Made by a program: the position numbers and the translations under genes
In this document: positions 14,602-18,475 of the stretch, one piece after another
How the letters are laid out: each line of letters opens with the position of its first letter
How positions within the stretch are numbered: the stretch's first letter is position 1
Assembly (NCBI GenBank): GCA_019634245.1
Contig: JAHQVR010000129.1
Location: 1-18,475 of the forward strand
DNA length: 18,475 bases
From: Gammaproteobacteria bacterium
GTDB lineage: Bacteria > Pseudomonadota > Gammaproteobacteria > Granulosicoccales > Granulosicoccaceae
Direction: 5' to 3'
Notes under the pieces: generated by a model
Databases searched by the model: none
What the model saw: only the letters and a program-made list of their open reading frames with translations
Told to the model about the DNA's origin: nothing

Positions 14602-15960
14602 ATGAACCCAAACCGAGACGATTTCTGGTTTCTACCACTCGGTGGCTGTGGTGAGATCGGCATGAATATGAATCTCTACGGGCACGATGACCAATGGATC
14701 ATGGTGGACTGTGGGGTGACATTTCGCGATCCTGATGGTACCAACAACAGCGGTTTCTCGGTTCAAATGGCCGATCCTGCCTTTATTTCAGATCGTCGGG
14801 ACCAACTCCAGGGCTTACTACTGACTCACGCGCATGAAGATCATATTGGAGCTGTGCCTCATCTATGGCCGCAGCTGCAATGCCCAGTGTTCGCTAACAC
14901 GTTTACTGCCGAGATGTTGCGTCGCAAGCTTGTCGAGTTTGGACTTGAACAAGAAGTACCCATTCACATCATTGAGGCAGGCACCCGACATTCCATCGGG
15001 GTATTTGATGTGGAATGGGTCGCCCATACCCACTCCATCCCCGACCCGTGCGGCCTTGTGATTCGCACGGCTGGCGGCACCGCTTTTCACACAGCAGATT
15101 GGAAACTCGACGATGATCCGCTGGTTGGTCACGGTTATGCCCAACAGCGCTATGAAGACTTGGGCGACGAAACCATCGATGTTCTCGTCTGCGATTCCAC
15201 CTGTGCCGATGTTGACGGAAGCGCAGAATCTGAAGGCCAGCTCTACAAAGGTTTGCTGGAGTTGGTAGAGAACGCGCCCGGTCGTGTGGTGGTGGGGTGT
15301 TTTGGTAGCAATATCGCCAGACTGTCAACGTTAGCGTACGTCGCGGAAGATACAGGTCGACACTTAGGTTTACTGGGACGCTCTCTGATTAACACCGTAT
15401 CCGTTGCCCGAACAGTGGGTTTGTGGCAACACCGCGCGTCAGTGGATGCGCATCATCTGGGGTATCTACCCAGAGAATCCGTGTTACTCGTAGCCACAGG
15501 GAGTCAAGCGGAGAACCGCGCGGCGCTGAACCGTTTGAGCCACGACAACCTGCACGCCATGGCACTGGAACCTGAAGACACCATTATCTTTAGCGCCAGA
15601 GCGATACCGGGAAACGAACAGGCCATAGAAAATATGGTTCAACGATTCAAAACCATGGGAGTCCATGTCGTGCGGCCAGAAGACAGCGTCCGGCCTATAC
15701 ACGCATCAGGACACCCAGGCAGGGATGATCTGGCGAAACTGTACGGTTGGGTAAAACCGGAGGTGCTGATTCCTGTGCATGGCGAAGATGCCCATTTGGA
15801 CGCTCAATGCGAATTAGCCAAATCCAGCGGTATTAAGCGCCAGCTCAATGGTCGGAATGGAGATCTGTTTCTGATCGCACCAAACAAGGCCATTCGACGC
15901 AACAGCGTTTCAGTCAATCGGCTTGGAGTGGGTAAAAAATCACTTGAGGTGATCTCTTAA
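14602..15960 (+). CDS. RNase J-like metallo-beta-lactamase/beta-CASP ribonuclease
   Basis: A 452-residue zinc-dependent RNase of the RNase J group (5'-3' exonuclease/endonuclease). Motifs in order: GGCGEIGMN at about 14-22; motif 2 HAHEDH at 76-81; HSIPD with His144; motif 4 Asp166 (HTADWK); the beta-CASP insert with ATGSQ near 298-302; HASGH at 367-371; and PVHGE with His393. It is about 100 residues shorter than Bacillus RNase J1 and lacks most of the C-terminal dimerisation domain, ending near residue 430. The start is placed at the ATG at 14602 because the protein then begins just before the conserved core; a GTG at 14560 would add 14 poorly conserved residues. Neither has a clear ribosome-binding site. 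It diverges from the CNNM gene and converges on the atypical regulator. RNA substrate specificity is inferred from family only. Confidence 0.9.
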   Translation: MNPNRDDFWFLPLGGCGEIGMNMNLYGHDDQWIMVDCGVTFRDPDGTNNSGFSVQMADPAFISDRRDQLQGLLLTHAHEDHIGAVPHLWPQLQCPVFANTFTAEMLRRKLVEFGLEQEVPIHIIEAGTRHSIGVFDVEWVAHTHSIPDPCGLVIRTAGGTAFHTADWKLDDDPLVGHGYAQQRYEDLGDETIDVLVCDSTCADVDGSAESEGQLYKGLLELVENAPGRVVVGCFGSNIARLSTLAYVAEDTGRHLGLLGRSLINTVSVARTVGLWQHRASVDAHHLGYLPRESVLLVATGSQAENRAALNRLSHDNLHAMALEPEDTIIFSARAIPGNEQAIENMVQRFKTMGVHVVRPEDSVRPIHASGHPGRDDLAKLYGWVKPEVLIPVHGEDAHLDAQCELAKSSGIKRQLNGRNGDLFLIAPNKAIRRNSVSVNRLGVGKKSLEVIS

Positions 15961-16029
15961 CAAATAGTTCCTGCACCAGTGCTGATAGAAGGAATGTACT
16001 GTATTTGAAAGAACCAGACCTAACCCATG

Positions 16030-16734
16030 TCAAGAGGCGACTAGTTGATTCTCAGTGGTGAAATTGAGTTCGTAGCCCACACAACGCAAGCGCCTTAGCG
16101 ACCACCCAGTGCGCTCGTCGAGTTGCATCTTCTTACGCACTCGACACGCCGCAGTATCGATGCGACGTGCATCCATACTCGATGGCAGCGACCATACCGA
16201 CGTCATCAGCTCGGAATTGCTGACAATACGATTTCTATTAGCGAAGAGATAATGAGCAAACTCATATTCTTTCGGGCTTAGGTTAACCACTTCGCCCCAC
16301 AACCGCACTATCCGCCGCTCAACGTTAAAATGAAACGGTTCGATGATTAAATCCTTTTTTGTCGGCGGACTATGCAAACGTAAAGCAGCGGCGATTCTCG
16401 CTTGCAGTACTCGTGGACTTTCGTCAATATTTATAAAATGATGTGCACCGGATTCGAGTGCACTCACAATGACATCTTCAGATTTGCTGTTGGAACATAC
16501 CAACACTCGTTGAGAGCGAAGCAAGGGTGGAACAGTGATTGTGCGGGTCACAGCTTCGAGTTGGCGGATACAAAGAATACTCGCATACGGAGTAGCAGAC
16601 GAACTTTGAATGTCATCCGCTGAAGCCATCACTATAAAATTATAGCCAGCCGAATCTAACAGCTGAGCCAAAAGCTCCTGATCCGGTAGCGCCTCAGCGA
16701 TAATCGCTACCGGCGAATCACACAGCCTCTCCAT
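16030..16734 (-). CDS. Orphan OmpR-type winged-helix regulator with degenerate receiver domain
   Basis: A 234-residue protein with the two-domain layout of OmpR-family regulators. The C-terminal half (about 130-225) is a clear winged helix: FNVERRIVRLWGEVVNLSPKEYEFAHYLF, the recognition-helix stretch ARRIDTAACRVRKKMQ, and the wing RLRCVGYEL. The N-terminal half keeps the alternating strand/helix rhythm of a receiver but has lost its chemistry. The strand-1 acidic pair is replaced (IIAEALPD). The strand-3 position where Asp is phosphorylated reads ILCIRQL (Cys55 region, no Asp). The usual KPF is INIDES. It should therefore not be controlled by phosphotransfer. No kinase gene is adjacent. GGAG lies 6 bases before the ATG at 16734, fixing the start. 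It converges on the RNase J gene, and a 408-base gap lies upstream. Its target is unknown. Confidence 0.88.
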   Translation of the reverse strand: MERLCDSPVAIIAEALPDQELLAQLLDSAGYNFIVMASADDIQSSSATPYASILCIRQLEAVTRTITVPPLLRSQRVLVCSNSKSEDVIVSALESGAHHFINIDESPRVLQARIAAALRLHSPPTKKDLIIEPFHFNVERRIVRLWGEVVNLSPKEYEFAHYLFANRNRIVSNSELMTSVWSLPSSMDARRIDTAACRVRKKMQLDERTGWSLRRLRCVGYELNFTTENQLVAS

Positions 16735-17142
16735 CTACAACTCCAATGCTTCCTATGGTTACATCACACCTTGCCCTACTTAGCTTGGTGAACTGAAACA
16801 AGCCTATAGAAATAAAACTTTAATTTCAAAGTATTGTTGCCGAGTGTGGCATTTGTTCACAGGCTACTTAGAGGTTGAGAGTGTCACCAAGTTTTACAAT
16901 GCCGGAATTAGATGAAACAATCAAACGCTGCTGGTTGTTTAAGCACTCAGGATCTGAGTTTTACGAGTTCACAATTTAAAGTGATTGCACTAGATGCAAG
17001 CGTTAGTTGATCAAAAGCTCACATAAAGAAATTGCACAGGAAGCAACAACTTGAACGCGCAACGGTCACAACCGTCCTCAAACCAGCCCGTTTCAGACCG
17101 AGGAGGCATGAGGCACTCTAGGCTCAAAGCAATCTCCGACCA
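16735..17142. other. 408-base AT-rich intergenic region
   Basis: This gap lies between the orphan regulator and the cycloisomerase gene, both read leftward, so it should contain the regulator's promoter and the cycloisomerase terminator. I see a weak promoter-like pair (16803-16829), an 8-base inverted pair CTTGGTGA and TCACCAAG about 100 bases apart, and a small ACGGT/ACCGT hairpin near 17061 without a T run. No frame looks coding and no tRNA-like fold is apparent. Confidence 0.55.
16803..16829 (-). promoter_or_regulatory. Weak candidate promoter for the orphan regulator
   Basis: On the minus strand, TTGAAA (16829-16824) and TATAGG (16808-16803) are 15 bases apart within an A/T-rich stretch about 70 bases before the ATG. 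The spacing is short and the -10 imperfect. Confidence 0.3.
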
Positions 17143-18285
17143 TCAGCTGAACGCAGACACGGTATCCATTCTCACCTCAATACCCAAACCTGGGCCTTTG
17201 GGAATCTGAATCATCCCGTTTGTCATTGACCAAGGCTCGGTGATCAACTCCTGACGAAACGGGTGCGAGCTTCTATCGAATTCAAGCAATGGTTCGGTAG
17301 CGAATAACGAATGATGGGGCACAGGTAATGCCGCGATCAGCTGTAACGATGCGGCTTGCGCTACTGCTGAACCCCAGACATGGGGATTAACCGCAACTCC
17401 ATTGGCTTGAGCCAGCGCGACTATATCTCGTGCTGCGCTAATGCCACCACAGGAAGCTATGTCAGGTTGTGCAATGTCGATCGCCTGCGCGCTGATCAAG
17501 GTATTGAAACCATAGGCAGTATGTTCGTTCTCACCTCCGGCTATGGGCATGTTGAGACGGGATCGTAATTCACTGTAACCAGCGATGTCTTCCGGAACCA
17601 CTGGCTCTTCATACCAGCGTAAGTTGAACTCATCCAAGGCCAATCCTAAATCTAACGCATCACGCCGACCATAGGCATGATTGGTATCGACCATCAGTTC
17701 AATTGAAGGATCACCCAAAGCCTCATCGATCGCCTGCATCACAGCGATATCATCATTGACACCAAATCCCAGTTTCACTTTCATCGCGGTAAACCCCGCA
17801 TCGCGATGAGACAAAGCTTCTTCAGCCAAACGCGCCGCCTCATTTTGACCTTCCAGGCGATAAAAGCCGGTGGCGTAGGGCTGCACTTGCGTTCGTTGAG
17901 CACCGCCTAAAAGCTGATAAACCGGTTGCGCATAAAAGTGCCCGCAGATATCCCAAAGCGCGATATCAATGGCGCTTATCGCTGACACAACGGAGCCTTT
18001 ACGTCCAAAGTCGCGCGTTGTGTTGTACATCTTGTGCCACAACACGGCGACATCCAAAGGATTTTCACCCAATACCAAGGGCTTCAAGGCATGCTCAATA
18101 GCAGCCGCAGCAATCTCTGGTGGTTCAAGCCCTTGTGAAAAGGCCTCACCCCAACCTGTCAGGCCAGAATCGGTTTGTACCCGAACCAGGGTAGCGGAGC
18201 GTTGGTTCACCCACCCTTGTGAAAAAGCAAAAGGTTGCTCCAACTCCGTTTTGAGAACAAAAACATCAACCGATGATATCCGCAT
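17143..18285 (-). CDS. Enolase-superfamily enzyme, probable D-galactarolactone cycloisomerase
   Basis: A 380-residue mandelate racemase/muconate-lactonizing-type enzyme that abstracts a proton alpha to a carboxylate with Mg2+. The capping domain (1-125) leads to a barrel with the KxK motif MKVKLG (Lys169, Lys171), metal ligands Asp200 (VDTNH), Glu226 (YEEP) and Glu252 (GGE), and the general base His302 (NPHVWG). The end, EFDRSSHPFRQ followed by IPKGPGLGIE, and the string YATGFYRL match what I recall of Agrobacterium D-galactarolactone cycloisomerase, which opens galactarolactone to 3-deoxy-2-keto-hexarate in galacturonate/galactarate use. A related sugar-acid dehydratase is the alternative. 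The ATG at 18285 is chosen because GAGG lies 7 bases upstream; a longer frame to 18372 adds 29 unconserved residues. No other uronate-pathway gene is in the window. Confidence 0.85.
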   Translation of the reverse strand: MRISSVDVFVLKTELEQPFAFSQGWVNQRSATLVRVQTDSGLTGWGEAFSQGLEPPEIAAAAIEHALKPLVLGENPLDVAVLWHKMYNTTRDFGRKGSVVSAISAIDIALWDICGHFYAQPVYQLLGGAQRTQVQPYATGFYRLEGQNEAARLAEEALSHRDAGFTAMKVKLGFGVNDDIAVMQAIDEALGDPSIELMVDTNHAYGRRDALDLGLALDEFNLRWYEEPVVPEDIAGYSELRSRLNMPIAGGENEHTAYGFNTLISAQAIDIAQPDIASCGGISAARDIVALAQANGVAVNPHVWGSAVAQAASLQLIAALPVPHHSLFATEPLLEFDRSSHPFRQELITEPWSMTNGMIQIPKGPGLGIEVRMDTVSAFS

Positions 18286-18292
18286 AGCCGAG

Positions 18293-18296
18293 CCTC
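18293..18296 (-). promoter_or_regulatory. Ribosome-binding site fixing the cycloisomerase start
   Basis: GAGG on the minus strand, 7 bases before the ATG at 18285, supports MRISSVDVFVLKTEL as the true N-terminus. Confidence 0.7.
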
Positions 18297-18325
18297 TACG
18301 TTGGTAGACCGGAGTGTAACGGAAT

Positions 18326-18339
18326 ATCAAATGTTTGAT
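18326..18339. promoter_or_regulatory. Palindromic operator candidate upstream of the cycloisomerase gene
   Basis: ATCAAA and TTTGAT form perfect 6-base arms around a 2-base centre, 41-54 bases before the cycloisomerase ATG. The size and position suit a dimeric repressor controlling a sugar-acid catabolic gene, but I cannot name the regulator and none is encoded nearby within the window. Confidence 0.4.
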
Positions 18340-18475
18340 TTTGTGGTGGTATAGGTTATCAAGGAGTCCCACGTTCTGAGGGTTACCCTGAGTGCGAACA
18401 ATGGCATCACGCGACCATGATCAGGTAGGGATTATCGCGGCGTTTGTGCGGGCTATTTTTCGCTGGACATTAAAA

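Noticed and set aside
14969..15328. 119-codon minus-strand frame opposite the RNase J gene
   Set aside because: Arg/His/Pro-rich antisense shadow of a gene whose catalytic motifs span the same region.
16780..16895. 8-base inverted pair CTTGGTGA/TCACCAAG as a mobile-element end or long hairpin
   Set aside because: The arms are about 100 bases apart, with no target duplication, no transposase and no further complementarity; chance is likely in an AT-rich gap.
1..18475. Defence system, prophage, CRISPR or biosynthetic cluster
   Set aside because: Every gene with recognisable motifs is housekeeping, regulatory, redox or catabolic. No nuclease/effector pairing, integrase, repeat-spacer array or synthase was seen. 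The RNase J and FtsH have ordinary cellular roles and do not form a defence pair.

Overview
This 18.5 kb window looks like chromosome of a gammaproteobacterium, at roughly even base composition. The main evidence is the block rlmE-ftsH-folP-glmM with yhbY divergent from it, an arrangement classical for Gammaproteobacteria. A Tat-exported high-potential iron-sulfur protein and a polysaccharide-binding-like surface protein suggest an environmental, perhaps marine, species; the genus cannot be read from the sequence. I see no tRNA, rRNA, CRISPR array, insertion sequence, phage gene or integration site.

Layout. Positions 1-4534 (minus strand) hold the housekeeping block: rRNA 2'-O-methyltransferase RlmE, membrane protease FtsH, dihydropteroate synthase FolP, and the N-terminal 275 codons of phosphoglucosamine mutase GlmM, cut by the window edge. 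A strong hairpin terminator separates ftsH from folP. YhbY (plus strand) diverges from rlmE. Positions 4957-6947 (minus) hold a PhoP/PhoQ-type two-component pair with a 4-base overlap. Positions 7148-8291 (plus) hold a small acidic protein of unknown function and a DUF937/YidB-like protein. Positions 8309-9949 (minus) encode an exported protein with a carbohydrate-binding-like module, two DUF11-like repeats and a C-terminal membrane anchor. Positions 10069-12141 (plus) hold a 67-residue helical protein and a 560-residue membrane protein with a long acidic region and a coiled coil, both unrecognised. A Tat-exported HiPIP (12497-12799, plus) converges on an exported single-domain rhodanese and a CNNM/CBS membrane protein (both minus). 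Divergent from these is a short RNase J-like beta-CASP nuclease (14602-15960, plus). It converges on an orphan OmpR-type regulator whose receiver domain has lost the phosphorylation residues. The last gene (17143-18285, minus) is an enolase-superfamily enzyme closest to D-galactarolactone cycloisomerase, with a palindromic operator candidate upstream.

How the genes relate. The housekeeping block links membrane protein quality control, rRNA maturation, folate and cell-wall precursor synthesis through shared transcription. The remainder is a series of one- and two-gene units with no single pathway. I found no clear new multi-gene system. The best leads are the degenerate-receiver regulator, the RNase J in this background, the acidic coiled-coil membrane protein with its small helical neighbour, and the surface lectin-like protein. 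Several genes (ftsH, the kinase, probably rlmE, the PhoP-like regulator, the surface protein, yhbY) appear to start with TTG or GTG, so starts were set by ribosome-binding sites and family comparison.
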